64,000 nt of DNA from Prochilodus magdalenae. Its lineage: Eukaryota > Chordata > Actinopteri > Characiformes > Prochilodontidae. The notes under the pieces were generated by a model. The model saw only the letters and a program-made list of their open reading frames with translations. It searched no databases and had not been told where the DNA came from. The position numbers and the translations under genes were made by a program. This document shows, piece by piece, positions 45,741-57,719 of this stretch (position 1 is the stretch's first letter; each line of letters begins with the position of its first letter). The stretch covers positions 82,501-146,500 of the forward strand of contig JAMWET010000148.1 of the NCBI GenBank assembly GCA_024036415.1, in the 5' to 3' direction.

Positions 45741-46211
45741 CTCAGACTATCCTTGTCCATATCAGAGAATTTATACAGACCCCTCCTGTATTTGTATATT
45801 CTGTATTTAGTGTATATTTGGTGTATTTTGTATTTCGTTATTTTATCTTGTTTATATTTCTTCATTTTTATATATTTAGTATGCGTATTAATGCTGCCCT
45901 GCTGTAGGGTATCAACCGGAGCCTCATCATGAGCATTTCGATGTATGAAAGTCCTGACGTGTTGTGCAAATCACAAATAAACCTGAAACTCGAACCTTGA
46001 TCTGCGCTAATGGCTTTTGTCCAAGGATGGATTGGATTCTCCAGTCAGAAGACCATTACAGTGGTCAACCCCGCTCACAGCGAACGCCTTTCTCTGAGGT
46101 GGACAAGGCCGAGCTTAACTTAAGTGCCATTTCCCAAACTATAAAAAGCTGCTTCAGTGACTTTAATGTTTGCAGTCAAGATAAAACAGAGCTCAGAGTC
46201 TAAGATCACAC

Positions 46212-46424
46212 CCAGGTTTCCTAGAAAGAGAAAAGCAAAGGCCCTAAATCTGAACCTTGTGGCACACCATAAGAAATATTTGGCTTTTTAAATGCACTGT
46301 TTCCCCGTGAAACCAAGAACCATGTATTTATGAAACATGATCTAACCCTCTCTAACACTGTGCCTGAGAGGCCAAGCCAGAATTCAAGAGGGTGGATTAG
46401 AATCTTGTGATCAACAGGATTCAA
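46212..46424 (-). pseudogene. Reverse transcriptase fragment of an L2-type LINE
   Basis: The minus strand reads VDHKILIHPLEFWLGLSGTV, then FLVSRGNSAFKKPNISYGVP followed by QGSDLGPLLF. YGVPQGSxLGPLLF is the hallmark reverse transcriptase motif just before the catalytic YADD block, which is missing here. The fragment is about 65 residues of a domain several hundred long. Confidence 0.85.
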
Positions 46425-46712
46425 AGATCCAAAAAGGCCAGAATAGAAGCCTGAGGCCAGTGAACCACTGCTGTCCCAGGACTATGTTCAGAACACAATC
46501 CTGTTATTTCCTCAAATAACTTGTTGGATCTCAGAGACGCATTTAAAAGGTCTAAAGAAAACTCTTTCTAAGCCTTTACTGAAGAAGGGAAGGTGAAAAT
46601 AGGTCTAAACTTACAACAAGGACGTACAAAAGGATCCATGTTATTCATTTTGACAGGAGGCTTCACCAGGGCGGTCCTAAAATGGTCTGGTAAAGCACCT
46701 AGGGGGCAGTGT

Positions 46713-47197
46713 AGGGTTGCCATCTTTCAGAAATGATAATAAAGGACGGTTGGTGTGTGGGGGGAGAGGTAATGTTTGAGTGACGTGTACTAAATCGCGT
46801 CACAAATTTACGGAAATACAGAACAAATTTACGGACATTTACGGAAATACGGAACAAATTTACGGACATTTACAGAAATATGGAACAAATTTACGGACAT
46901 TTACGGAAATATGGAACAAATTTAAGGACATTTACAGAAATATGGAACAAATTTACGGACATTTATGGAAATACGGAACAAATTTACGTACATTTATGGA
47001 AATATGGAACAAATTTACGGACATTTACGGAAATACGGAACAAATTTACGGACATTTACGAAAATACGTAACAAATTAACGGACATATGCGCAAATACGG
47101 AAAACAAATCATGTCCAGTATTGGTTTAAGACGTGACACAACATTAAGTTGCCAAATAAAGGACAAGTCCGTATTTTACGGGACGGGTGGCAACCCT
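46713..47197. mobile_element. MITE with AGGGTTGCCA ends
   Basis: AGGGTTGCCA (46713-46722) and TGGCAACCCT (47188-47197) are perfect inverted ends. AGGGCAGTG-like sequence flanks both sides. ATAAAGGAC and GTCCGTATTTTACGG also mirror each other. The middle is occupied by the 31-bp minisatellite. Confidence 0.75.
46798..47105. repeat. 31-bp minisatellite, about 10 copies
   Basis: Unit GGAACAAATTTACGGACATT plus TACGGAAATAC. The open plus-strand frames (NKFTDIYGNTEQIYGHL) come from the repeat. Confidence 0.95.
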
Positions 47198-47335
47198 AGG
47201 GCAGTGAGCACACTTGCCCAGAGCGGTGGGCAACCCTATCCACGGTGCCCGGGAAGCAGTTGGGGGTTAGGTGCCTTGCTCAAGGGCACTTCAGTGGTTA
47301 CGCTCAGGTTAGGTAATTAAACCAAGTCTGGTTCC
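47198..47335 (-). mobile_element. SINE-like fragment, reverse of 43640
   Basis: GCAGTGAGCACACTTGCCCA to CAAGGGCACTTCAGTGG; directly abuts the MITE. Confidence 0.5.
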
Positions 47336-47696
47336 CTAACCTTCATCACACGACTGAAGTTAGAGACAATAGTTAAGACGTCATTTAAACCCAAACAAAA
47401 AGTAGTGTTGTAAACAAGTAATGAAGTGAGATCGGGGTCAAAAGCACATGTGCACCAGCTTAATTAGTTTACAACAGCTGTTAGATCCTGATGACTGATA
47501 ACAGGGAAAGATGTGGGTAATGATGTAGCTGGTTTGACCAGAAGGTTATTGAGGCTTGTTCCAGCTTGCTGAGCTGTGCTCTGTCCTATCAAGGCTGTTT
47601 GTGACTGTTTGGATATTGTCTATTATATATAATATATTCTATTATTTAAAAATTAATTGTACAGTTAGTAGTAATAGCCGCATCATCAAATCAACA

Positions 47697-48028
47697 GCTG
47701 CACCCGGAAGGAGGTGTGGGAGTGCGGTGGTGTTGGGAAGGAAGATAAAGGTGAGCAGGATCAATAACTGATGATAAATTTAGACTGATATGATCAATAT
47801 TTATTGAGCTACACATACAGAAGTCTGTCTCTCAGTATGGCGTCGGGCCGCCGTGTTCGCTAACCCAACACGCCAGACGTCTCGGTATGGAGCTGTAGAG
47901 GTTCCTAATGGAGTCCTGTGATAATCCATCCCATGCAGCTTGAACATCCTCACACAGTTCCAACGGATGGTGCAGTAGGGGTAGAGGTGGAGTGACACCA
48001 GGCAGTCGTGGCTGTTGGGTCAGTCAGG
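47697..48028 (-). mobile_element. Truncated Tc1-like element (family A), copy 5
   Basis: Right end starts GCTGCACCCGGAAGGAGG. After the CATCTGCAGG-equivalent point it jumps to CAGTCGTGGCTGTTGGGTCA, so the DDE segment is entirely gone. It ends against the 45-bp satellite. Confidence 0.8.
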
Positions 48029-49285
48029 GAATTGCATAGCACAACATTCTGTAGTGCAGCGTCTCATTGCGTAGCGTAGCATTATGTAGCATAGTGTCAC
48101 CTAGTGTAGCGTCAAATAGTGTAGCATCATGTAGTATAGTGTCACATGGTGTGGCGTCAAGTAGCGTAGCATCATGTAACATGCTGTCACATAGTGTGGT
48201 GTCAAGTAGCATAGTGTCATGTAGCATAGCGTCACATAGTGTAGCGTCAAGTAGCATAGCATCATGTAGCATGGTTTCACATAGCGTAGTTTCAAGTAGC
48301 ATAGCATCATGAAGTATAGTGTCACATGGTGTAGCGTCAAGTAGCGTAGCATCATGTAGCATGGTTTCACATAGTGTAGTTTCAAGTAGCATAGCATCAT
48401 GAAGTATAGTGTCACATGGTGTAGCATCAAGTAGCGTAGCATCATGTAGCATAGTGTCACATAGTGTAGTTTCAAGGACAGTAGCATCATGTAGCATAGT
48501 GTCACATAGTGTAGTTTCAAGGACCGTAGCTTCATACAGCACAGTTTCACGTAGCATAGCATCACATAGCATGGTGTCACATAGTGTTGTGTCACACTGC
48601 ATAACTTCATGTAGTATAGCATTACTTAGCATAGCATCACATGGCATAGCATCACACAGTGTAGCACCATGCAGTGTAGCATCACATGGTGTAATGTCCC
48701 ATAGTGTAACGTCAAGTAGCGTAGCATCATGTAGCATAGTGTCACATAGTGTAGCATAGCATCATGCAGCATAGTGTCACATAGTGTAGCGTCAAGCAGC
48801 GTAGCATCATGTAGCATACTGTCACATAGTGTAGCGCCAAGAAGCGTAGCATCATGTAGTATAGCATTACGTAGCGTAGCATCACATAGTGTAGCACCAT
48901 GCAGTGTAGCATCATACAGTGTAGCATCACATGGTGTAATGTCACATAGTGTAACGTCATGTAGCATAGCATCACATAGTGTAGCATAGCATCATGTAGC
49001 ATAGTGTCACATAGTGTAGCGTCAAGTAGCGTAGCATCATGTAGCATACTGTCACATAGTGTAGCGTCAAGTAGCATAGCATTATGTAGCATAGTGTCAC
49101 ATAGTGTAGCGTCAAGTATCAAAGCATTATGTAGCATAGCATCACGTGGCATAGCATCACACAGTGAAGCACCATAGCATCATATAGTGTAGCATCACAT
49201 GGTGTAATGTGACATAGTATAACGTCACATAGTATAGTATCATGTAGCATCCTGAAGTCTACCATCACATGGTGTAGCGAAACGC
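48029..49285. repeat. 15-bp/45-bp satellite, about 28 copies of the 45-mer
   Basis: The basic 15-mer is TAGCATCATGTAGCA-like. Three variants in a row (catcatgtagcatag, tgtcacatagtgtag, cgtcaagtagcgtag) form a 45-bp higher-order unit. Because 15 is a multiple of 3, open frames persist on both strands (MLHDATLLDATLCDT repeats); these are not a protein gene. Confidence 0.95.
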
Positions 49286-49559
49286 GCTAGGCTACATCAA
49301 TGAGACATTTTGACACTGGTGGGCGTATGTATGTCATGGTTCCGAATTTTGGATCCTGAATATTTGGTGGCTCTTACAGTGACAGCTGCTGCTGTTTCCA
49401 TTCTAGTATCTAGAACCTCCAGCCCTAGAATGACCGGTTTCCCAGACTTTATTAGGCTAACGGTTTTGACAGATAATGAAAGAAAAGGAAACTCATGCAT
49501 CTCCTCCCCCCGGTCCATGAATGACCGCCCATCTTTAGTTCTCGTTTAAGAACTTATGA

Positions 49560-49920
49560 CCCCGTCTCCGCATCCAGCATCAGTTGTGACCAGTCCAAAC
49601 CCCTCAGGTCTTCTTTTGTCCTTTATTGGCCGGCGCTTTCGCTGTCCAGCTGGACTCCGTCATGCCAGATCAAAGCCGAGCACTTGTGTCTGAGACACCT
49701 CCCGCGCCGCAGAGCTCCACATCATTCCTTCTGCATCAATAAACAACTTAATTACTTCCAACCCTCCTCGTCTGATGACGGCCCGTCCGCCGACGCTCGC
49801 CTCGTGTCTGCGTAAGGAGAAGGACCGTAATTCTTTGGGTATGGACAAAGTGTTGTTTAGGCTGTTGTGGACGTTGTTATTGTGGGCTAAAAATACAAAA
49901 ACAAGCGCAGGACAGGACTG
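49560..49920. promoter_or_regulatory. Unique GC-rich block, candidate noncoding element
   Basis: No repeat recognised; contains AATAAACAACTTAATTACTT and several CpGs. No protein similarity in the minus-strand frame at 49660-49935. Confidence 0.25.
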
Positions 49921-50294
49921 TGAATAATTTAGCACGCCCAGATGGCACTCTTGAACCTGCTCTTGACCCCTACAGACTGTGTGTGTATGTGGTTGGGGTT
50001 TGGGAGGGGGGTCTCTTTGTACTGCTCTTTAGTAAACAGGGATCTTAAGGAGGTCAAGTATTATCTTATTATCCTCTATGATCTACTTGATTGGTTGGAT
50101 TGCGTGTTGTTGTTGATTTTCTGAAGTAGAAATAAGTAGACTCATCCTCTATAGAGACACGTCTGCACATTTAAAATATAAATAAATCCATAAATTAATA
50201 AATCAATAAATTAGTTAATTAATTTATTCGTTTTTGTTTATCTTAAAGACTCTACAGGCTTACACTTGACAGTTTCAGCTGATGAGATGCCTGA

Positions 50295-51000
50295 TAACTG
50301 ACAGGAAGGAAAGCTGGTGGGAAGGTTTGACATTGTGAGGCATGCTCATGAATCAGGTTTCACACTCGGCCGCACATGTGATGTAAGCAAGGACGGGCCT
50401 TATCTCTGTAGCTGACTTCCACGGTTACAGACATCCAGTAAGCAGTGTTGTCCACCATGACTCATCCTGTTGGTGCAGCACCATTGGCAGACGGCTGCAC
50501 CACGCAGGACTACATGCACACAGACCATTACCACGACTGTCCTTAACACCACGTCACCGTCACCAAACACTGCAGTGGTGTCGTACCAGACTGTCATGGA
50601 GTGACTGAATGGCAGCGGGTCATCTTCAGTGACGAGTCCCGCTTTAGTCTTGGTGGAGACGCCCAACGAATCCGTGTGTGGAGGCACCGTGGTCAGCACC
50701 GAGATGAACGGTTTGTTGTCACACGTCCAGAAGACCTGGTGTCCCTCCACCTCCACCACTACCGCACCATCTGCAGGAACTGTGTGAGGATGTTCAAGCT
50801 GCATGGGATGGATTATCACAGGACACCATCAGGAACCTCTACAGCTCCATACCGAGACGTCTGGCGTGTTGGGTTAGCAAACACGGCGGCCCGACGCCAT
50901 ACTGAGAGACAGACTTCTGTATGTGTAGCTCAATAAATATTGATCATATCAGTCTAAATTTATCATCAGTTATTGATCTCCTTCTGGGTGCAGCGTTTTA
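50295..51000 (+). mobile_element. Deleted Tc1-like element (family A), copy 6
   Basis: Best-kept copy in this family. Frames give WQRVIFSDESRFSLGGDAQR, RIRVWRHRGQHRDERFVV and then, after the shared deletion, LHLHHYRTICRNCVRMFK in a shifted frame. The 3' end is ATAAATATTGATCATATCAG to CTCCTTCTGGGTGCAGC. Confidence 0.85.
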
Positions 51001-51216
51001 TTGGTGATGAGTGTTTATTTAACATACTAAGTACATTGTATATGAAAATAGCATACTTTTAGTACATTAAACCTGACAAACAAACAATGCAGAGTGATGG
51101 TGTAGCGTAAACTTGCTGCTAGCATGTTGCTATAAATGAATGGAAGGAACGAGGGACGAATAAACGACACATAAAGGAGTTTGCGTCAGTATGGCCGTGG
51201 GTTAGAGTCCTGGGAG

Positions 51217-51252
51217 CAAACAAACAAACAAACAAACAAACAAACAAACAAT
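51217..51252. repeat. (CAAA)n microsatellite
   Basis: Nine CAAA units. Confidence 0.9.
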
Positions 51253-51299
51253 CTATCCAACCATCTATTCACTGACCCACCAAAACACAACTGACTTTG

Positions 51300-51620
51300 T
51301 ATTATTCTGCGCGTGTGGTAATTCAGGGCGAGGCCAGTGGGGGATAAGCGGGTCAGTGGACCGCCGTCTGAGGCGAGATGAGCGAGGAAGCTCACACATA
51401 TATGGGATTAAAATAATCTTTTTTTCCCCTTTTAATCTTTTCAATTCAAGGAATCGGCACATATGTTTCTGGCCTAATCTGCTCTATCTCTCTCTCCGAG
51501 GAGCTGCACTCGGCTGGGAAAGCGAGGATTCCCTAATCCGGGAAAAGGTGCAGAGGATATGATAGTGTTTCATTTACTGTTGGGCCCGAATGTCTCACAC
51601 GGCCGTGTTCCGACATGCCC
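51300..51620. promoter_or_regulatory. Unique block, candidate noncoding element
   Basis: Contains GGGATTAAAATAATC and TCCCTAATCCGGGA (a palindrome). No repeats recognised. Confidence 0.25.
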
Positions 51621-52283
51621 ACAATGGACAAGGATATGTGGTACACTCTGCTTTTCCGGTAAGATGAGGCATTCCAACTTACTCACACCTGTTTACCAAT
51701 TCAGCTAGGGTGGCTACTGTCATAACCCCAAACAGAGCACATACCACCCCCAAAAGGAGGCGGGGGTGTCCAGCATGACACTGGAACAGAGCAAAAACCC
51801 TAACCTATATACTGTAGCATAAATGATGCTTTGCTCACCTAACTGGGTGGACTGGATGACATTCTGGAGTCAGACGGGAGCTTACTAACTGACTAGCATT
51901 TAGAGGCTGACCTGCGGTTAACCGGTACGCGAGTCATGATATCACATGACCTTGGTAAACCAATGAAATGCAAGGCATGGCCTCTATCACAGACGTGAGC
52001 CAATGGCACAGGTAGTATTGTTGGCGAGTGAACATCTTAAATAGTTAACACCCGAAAACGAATAGGCGTCCGTCCAGGTACTGCGCCGGGGTGTCTGGCC
52101 TAAAACCGGACAGGTGACCGGACATCGTCTCAGAGCTGACCTGCATTGTCCTAAAGTTTTCCATAGCCCATCTTTTCCGAAGGTCACCCTCAGGGACATG
52201 CTTCACAGTCAGAGATTGGACTAAAAGGGGATGGTGCAGTTAAAGGCTAAAGTTTGGACCCTGGTGGTAGAATGACATGGGCC

Positions 52284-52316
52284 TGAATGAATGAATGAAT
52301 GAATGAATGAATGAAT
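52284..52316. repeat. (AATG)n microsatellite
   Basis: About eight units. Confidence 0.9.
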
Positions 52317-52395
52317 GGACCTGGTTCAGCACATCTCACCAAAATCATCTAAACGATGATCTCCATGGACAGTCGTCACTCATTTATATATACAC

Positions 52396-52918
52396 AGCTC
52401 TGGAAATAAATAAGAGCCCACTCCAGTTCCTCTTTAAATCAGCATCTCCACATGTACCGCAGGTTCTTAGTGAGGAACCGAAGGTTGGGTTCTAGCTTTA
52501 CTGGCAGATACAGTGAGCGTCTGGTTCATAAGAACAAGGTCCAGCAGCAAACACACAGGACAACACAGCTACAGACTGGCAGAGGGCCAAACCCACTCTC
52601 TACTGACCGTGATGAGCGCCACCTCATTCCAATGTCCCTTACCCACCGTAAGATGACCTCAGGTGACCTACAGAGAGACTGGCGAGTGGTGGCTGGGGTG
52701 AAACGCACAGCGAGCATGGTTCTAAAAACAGGCTTCTGGAGGTCATTAGTGATTTTCTAAATCAGATCTAATACAATATCTGATCTGGAGTTTGGGAGAC
52801 ATGGTTCCAGTAGTGTAGAGAATCAAACAGAACTGAGGGATTCTGGTCCAACACAAACCCAGAACCTGCACACCTAGAGACACTGATCATTTACAGGTGG
52901 TCTCTTACATTTTTCCAA
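52396..52918. mobile_element. Tc1/mariner-type MITE with CAGCTCTGGAAA ends
   Basis: Begins CAGCTCTGGAAATAAATAAG and ends GTCTCTTACATTTTTCC, a decayed inverted repeat. The interior (CCTACAGAGAGACTGGCGAG) is shared with 5170-5425. No complete transposase. Confidence 0.75.
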
Positions 52919-52929
52919 AAACAGGTGGG

Positions 52930-53700
52930 TTTAAAAAAAACAAGCGCTCCACCTCTTTTCAACCCAGTATTGTGCACCTCTTGCACACAGCCGATTACCA
53001 CACTTTGCCACACCTTCCCTTGTCGTTCACAAAAGAACAGAAAACCTATAGACGGTCATTACGAAGGTCAGCAGCCTGAAGGTCTGAAGGTCGGCAGTGA
53101 GGTGCAGATGCAATGCAGTGATCAGCTTGAAAACCCCTCAAGTGTTCCTGTGAATGGGAACTCCACTGATATTCCAGAAACTTCTGTCGTCATTAAGCCG
53201 GTCATACAGCGTGACTTGATGTTGAATGCCTCATTCTATGGAACCATATCCCAGTGGTGCCGATGGGAACCAGATGTCTGAGGAGCTTACTGCCTCTTAA
53301 GGCTCCCTCACTGAGAGCTATTACAAGAAATGGCCTCAGATACTGTCTTTAATGGTGGAGGGATACATGCAGGGTGCTGTGAGGCAAAGCAGTCCCCAAA
53401 GGAAATCAGATTATAATCCGATTCCACTATTTCCCCATCCTCAGCATTCCATAGAAACACATGTAGGTTCACCGGGAGTGAATGAAATCTCTATATTTGT
53501 GTTGTGGGCAGTGGCGACCCCTGGTTCCCATCGCCACCACTGTAACGAAATTCCGATTCAGGGTCAGATTGAGTCACAGTGAAGCATTTCACACCAAATC
53601 ACTCTGAATGACTTTGTTTATGTCTCAATGCCTGGGTACAGACAATGACACATCCTCCCTAACGTCAGGTGATCAATTCCGAAACTGAGCCTTTGTCCTC
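52930..53700. other. No gene recognised
   Basis: GAACCAGATGTCTGAGGAGC and CTGGTTCCCATCGCCACCAC belong to a short motif family also at 61725 and 62401. The frame at 52925-53281 has no known relatives. Confidence 0.3.
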
Positions 53701-53929
53701 TTTACCTTGTTGAAATCTGCCCCCGGAGAAGACTGGAGCTATCCTGAGCTTTCCCTGAGCTTCCGTGTTTCCTATCACTGTGTAAAAGCAGCTCCATGCT
53801 GTCCTTATTCTTGGATGCACCGGGATACTTTGCTCCATAGGTACATCCTTGAGGCCTATTTCCCAAACCTCATCCCCGCTTTATTACTCCCCAGCTGTAG
53901 CTTCACCTCCCACGGACCCGTCCCGGTTT

Positions 53930-54400
53930 AAGTGATGGTGCTACATTGATGACATTTCCATGCTATCGCTCGCCGCTCCAAACTCATCAGAACTCCTCAT
54001 TTCCTGTCCGAACGCCATTCATCGAAGGCATTAGTTGCTGTAATGCAATAACAGCTTGTAGAAACGACCAGAGATGTATGAGGCCCTTCACTTATGTCCC
54101 CGCTCAGTCTGGCCGAAGACATTATCAAGATTTGTGTCCTGCTTGACTTGTGCCGTAATGATCGCTGCGCACCCGTCTCCTCCCCCGGTGAATTAATGCC
54201 CGCCATTACCGCGTCCCAGGTTGTACGCCATCAGCGGCCCAAATGACGTTACAGTGACAAAGCGGCATGGGTTTCTGAAAGCTGCAAGGTGTCGGAGTAA
54301 ACAGCTCAATCCACCTGGCTGGAGGTCATTCCGGAAAGCTGTGGCCCGTAAAGTGATGTGCGCACTGGGCTGGATGTGCATGTGTTATGAGATGCAGGTG
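53930..54400. promoter_or_regulatory. Unique block, candidate noncoding element
   Basis: Contains AAATGACGTTACAGTGAC (a CRE-like TGACGTTA core) and no recognised repeat. Suggestive only. Confidence 0.25.
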
Positions 54401-54714
54401 ATACTGAGTGATGGTGTAGCTACATTTAACACAGTTCATACCACACACGGTGCGTCACATTGTATGATGTGATGGTGGGCGATATGGTGAAAGTAGAGCA
54501 TCACAGTACTGGATGACTTTTTCACACTGGCCCAAATCTGAACCTGTTTGCCATGGCGGGACAGCCATGCTCAACAAAAGCAGCACAGGCAAGCATGCGT
54601 TATATGACCAGCACACCAGCATCCATCAAGCAGCATTCTGGTCTTACTGGTGATCAGCATTACAATGGCCAGTCCAGCTCACCAGCATACCAGCATCGAT
54701 TAAGCAACATATCG

Positions 54715-54965
54715 TGGCTGTCCAAAGAAAAACAGGTATCTCCAAAATGGCAGCTTTACAGGAGAGGCCAAAAACCTCGTTTAATTTGAATGGAAGTCAA
54801 TGGAACCAGACGTCTTTCCAAGCTGTTTTGGGCCATTTCTGTTGGCCCACTCTTCATTAAATTTCCACACAGTGTAAATAGCAGGTCATGTGATCAAATG
54901 AGATATAAAAGTAAAAATCAACAAAAACGGAGATACATGTTTATTTCATTGGACGGCGACGATAT
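54715..54965 (+). repeat. Dispersed repeat, second copy inverted at 62050-62310
   Basis: Both hold CCAGACGTCTTTCCAAGC or its complement, GGCCATTTCTGTTG and ATCAAATGAGATA-type text. It is flanked here by direct repeats of TTACTGGTGATCAGCATTAC (54644 and 54974). Confidence 0.7.
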
Positions 54966-55027
54966 ATGGGTTTTACTGGTGATCAGCATTACAACGCCCA
55001 GTCCAGCTCACCAGCATACGGGCATGT

Positions 55028-55450
55028 ACTGGACAAGCTTCCGGATGTAGCCACATCAACGTTCAGACACTCGTCCATCAAAGAATTGCTCAGTTGGTCC
55101 AGATTTGGTGGATGCCTTCCCTGGCACAGCTCCGAGGAGAATTCCCTGTAGACTGGGATTTCAGCCACTGCTGGTAGACCCGTATGACCGTACGCTTCCA
55201 TACACCTGCAGATTCAGCTACTTCCTTCACACTATGGTCTTTGGCCACGCCCACATGCAGTCACTCCTGTTAGCCAGTCATTAACATCTGCTCCGGAGCG
55301 TTTACCACACATGGAACGAGACATTCCCTGCACTGTAGCACCTCTTCCCAATCTATGGATCCCATCACTCACACCCCACAGGCATTTATAGGGCTTCGTG
55401 CAGCTCCGCCATCTACAGGAGCCTGAAGTCACCACCACCCTTAACCACGC
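55028..55450. repeat. Family R7, copy 3
   Basis: Matches 17379-17910 closely from GTTCAGACACTC to GAGCCTGAAGTC. Confidence 0.65.
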
Positions 55451-55914
55451 AAGGTGAGCGAATACAAGCACAGTGTCCTAGAAGTGCTGATGAGACCTAT
55501 GATATATAAACATACTGTATACACTCGGAGTCTGACGATACGGTTGAAATGAACAGGTACGCATGTAACGCCAGCATCCAGTACAGAATGTCTGATGAAA
55601 TGTTGGCTCTGACGGTTTTGTAAATTGAGACAGAGGAATTGCACAACTGCTGGTAGTGTAGAGTGGAGATGGTGGTACTGGCATACGGTGAAACAGATAA
55701 GGATCTGCCTCAGGCTAGGCCTAATTACACTCTCATATAGAACAGCCCTGTTTTCCTTGGACCTGTTTGTTTGTTTTGTGCAGATGATCCCAAACAGAAC
55801 AACCAATCACTTTCCCAATCCCAATCCAGGTCATTAAACCACACAGTGGATCAGAACTCCAGCCTAAGACTGATTGTACTGGTTTGGTTTTGTTTATTTC
55901 TATAGAGAACTAAT

Positions 55915-56500
55915 AAACACCTAGTTTGTATAGTGTCACTGCTGGACTGAGAAATGCCATCAAGCGGCAGCTTCCTGTGGGAAGTGTCCTGTGGGAAGTG
56001 TCCTGTGGGAAGCGTCCTGTGGGCAGCGTCCTATGGGAAGTGTCCTGTGGGCAGCATCCTGTGGGCAGCGTCCTGTGGGAAGTGTCCTGTAGGAAGCGTC
56101 CTGTGGGCAGCGTCCTGTGGGCAGCGTCCTGTGGGCAGCATCCTGTGGGCAGCGTCCTATGGGAAGTGTCCTGTGGGGCAGCGTCCTGTGGGCAGCATCC
56201 TGTGGGCAGCGTCCTATGGGAAGTGTCCTGTGGGGCAGCGTCCTGTGGGCAGCATCCTGTGGGCAGCATCCTGTGGGCAGCGTCCTATTGGAAGTGTCCT
56301 GTGGGGCAGTGTCCTGTGGGCAGCGTCCTGTGGGCAGCGTCCTGTGGCCACTGATGAAGGACTAGAGGATGACCAGCACTACACTGTGCAGCAGCAGATG
56401 AGCTATCGTCTCTGACTGTCCATCTACAAGGTGGACCAGCAAGGTAGGAGTGTCTAATAGAGTGGACAGTGAGTGGACACAGTGTCTAAACACTCCTGGC
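55915..56500. mobile_element. Palindromic MITE (family P), copy 3, filled by a minisatellite
   Basis: The right-hand part (GATGAGCTATCGTCTCTGAC to GAGTGGACACAGTGTCTAA, 56396-56490) matches copy 1. The left arm is lost and the interior is expanded into the array listed at 55963. Confidence 0.75.
55963..56347. repeat. 15-bp minisatellite inside family P
   Basis: About 25 units of GCAGCGTCCTGTGGG, with GCAGCATCCTGTGGG and AAGTGTCCTGTGGG variants. All plus frames are open as a by-product. Confidence 0.95.
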
Positions 56501-56514
56501 TGGTGTGCATGTGT

Positions 56515-57015
56515 AACAGTCAACGGTAGACGGCTGCACCACGCAGGACTACATGCACACAGACCGTTACCACGACTGTCCTTAACACCACGTCACCATC
56601 TCCAAAGACTGCAGTGGTGTCGTACCAGACTGTCATGGAGTGACTCAGAATGGCAGCGGGTCATCTTCAGTGACGAGTCCCGCTTTAGTCTTGGTGGAGT
56701 CGCCCAACGAATCCGTGTGTGGAGGCACCGTGGTCAGCACCAAGATGAACGGTTTGTCGTCACACGTCCAGAAGACCTGGTGTCCCTCCACCTCCACCCC
56801 TACCGCACCATCTGCAGGAACTGTGTGAGAATGTTCAAGCTGCATGGGATGGCTTATCACAGGACACCATTAGGAACCTCTAAAGCTCCATACCGAGACG
56901 TCTGGCGTGTTTACGTTGTGAGAGACAGAGATCTGTATGTGTAGCTCAATAAATATAGATCATATCAGTCGAAATGTATCATCAGTTATTGATTATTATT
57001 TCCCCTCCCAACAGC
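56515..57015 (+). mobile_element. Tc1-like element (family A), copy 7, fused to family P
   Basis: 5'-truncated: starts near GGTAGACGGCTGCACCACGC, then WQRVIFSDESRFSLGGVAQR, the shared deletion, and RTICRNCVRMFK. The 3' end is ATAAATATAGATCATATCAG. Confidence 0.8.
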
Positions 57016-57719
57016 ACTGCAGTGTATTTAGTTCTCGGTCCACTAGGGGGCGCTCTACCATATTAACCAGTGCATGGCTTATAAATGCTTAAGTAATGCT
57101 GACCTCAAAACGTCTGAAGGCGTGAGCTAATGACGAGTGCACTGATTTCTTATATACAGGCATGCATTATTCAACAGACCCTCTTAGAGCAACAGCAAGA
57201 GTGCTGGTGCACAGCAAGGCCGTGTTTGTTCGCCTTCAAACACCCGTGACGGAGAAACTTTGCTGGGATTTTTCTGTCCCAAATCCGTGCCAACCTAAAC
57301 TACAGCTCGTCTGGGGCGGGGGGCGGGGTGTCTCAGAGGTGGATGCAGCCTACGTGACACCTCAGTGCACAGCACCAGAGAACAACACTTCATCAAAGCA
57401 ATCGGAGCTAGATGAATGCACGCTAGCTACGCTTGGTTGGGCCGCTGAAGTCGCGACCGGTGACTGAGTTTGGAGTCAATTACCCCGATGATTTCATTTA
57501 GAACCCGGGGAACCGAATACTGAACACTGTCCCGGCCCTTTCAAAGGCCTCCCTAGGTCAGGCATCCCTCAGTGCTCCTCTGTAACACTGGACATCCTAG
57601 CATTCCCGTTGCTGTACCTGCGGTACAGGATGTTCTAGTCTGCAGGTAATCAACTCTGGTTCATTCCCTGCCCAAGCACACCTGCTCCGGCTCATGAAGG
57701 GCTCACTCATGACCTGATG

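Noticed and set aside
48024..49152. Several long open frames on both strands, up to 237 codons
   Set aside because: They follow from the 15-bp satellite, whose unit has no stop in several frames.
55910..56415. Open frames of 119-153 codons rich in Gly, Cys and Trp or Pro and Gln
   Set aside because: Read-through of the 15-bp GTCCTGTGGGCAGC repeat.
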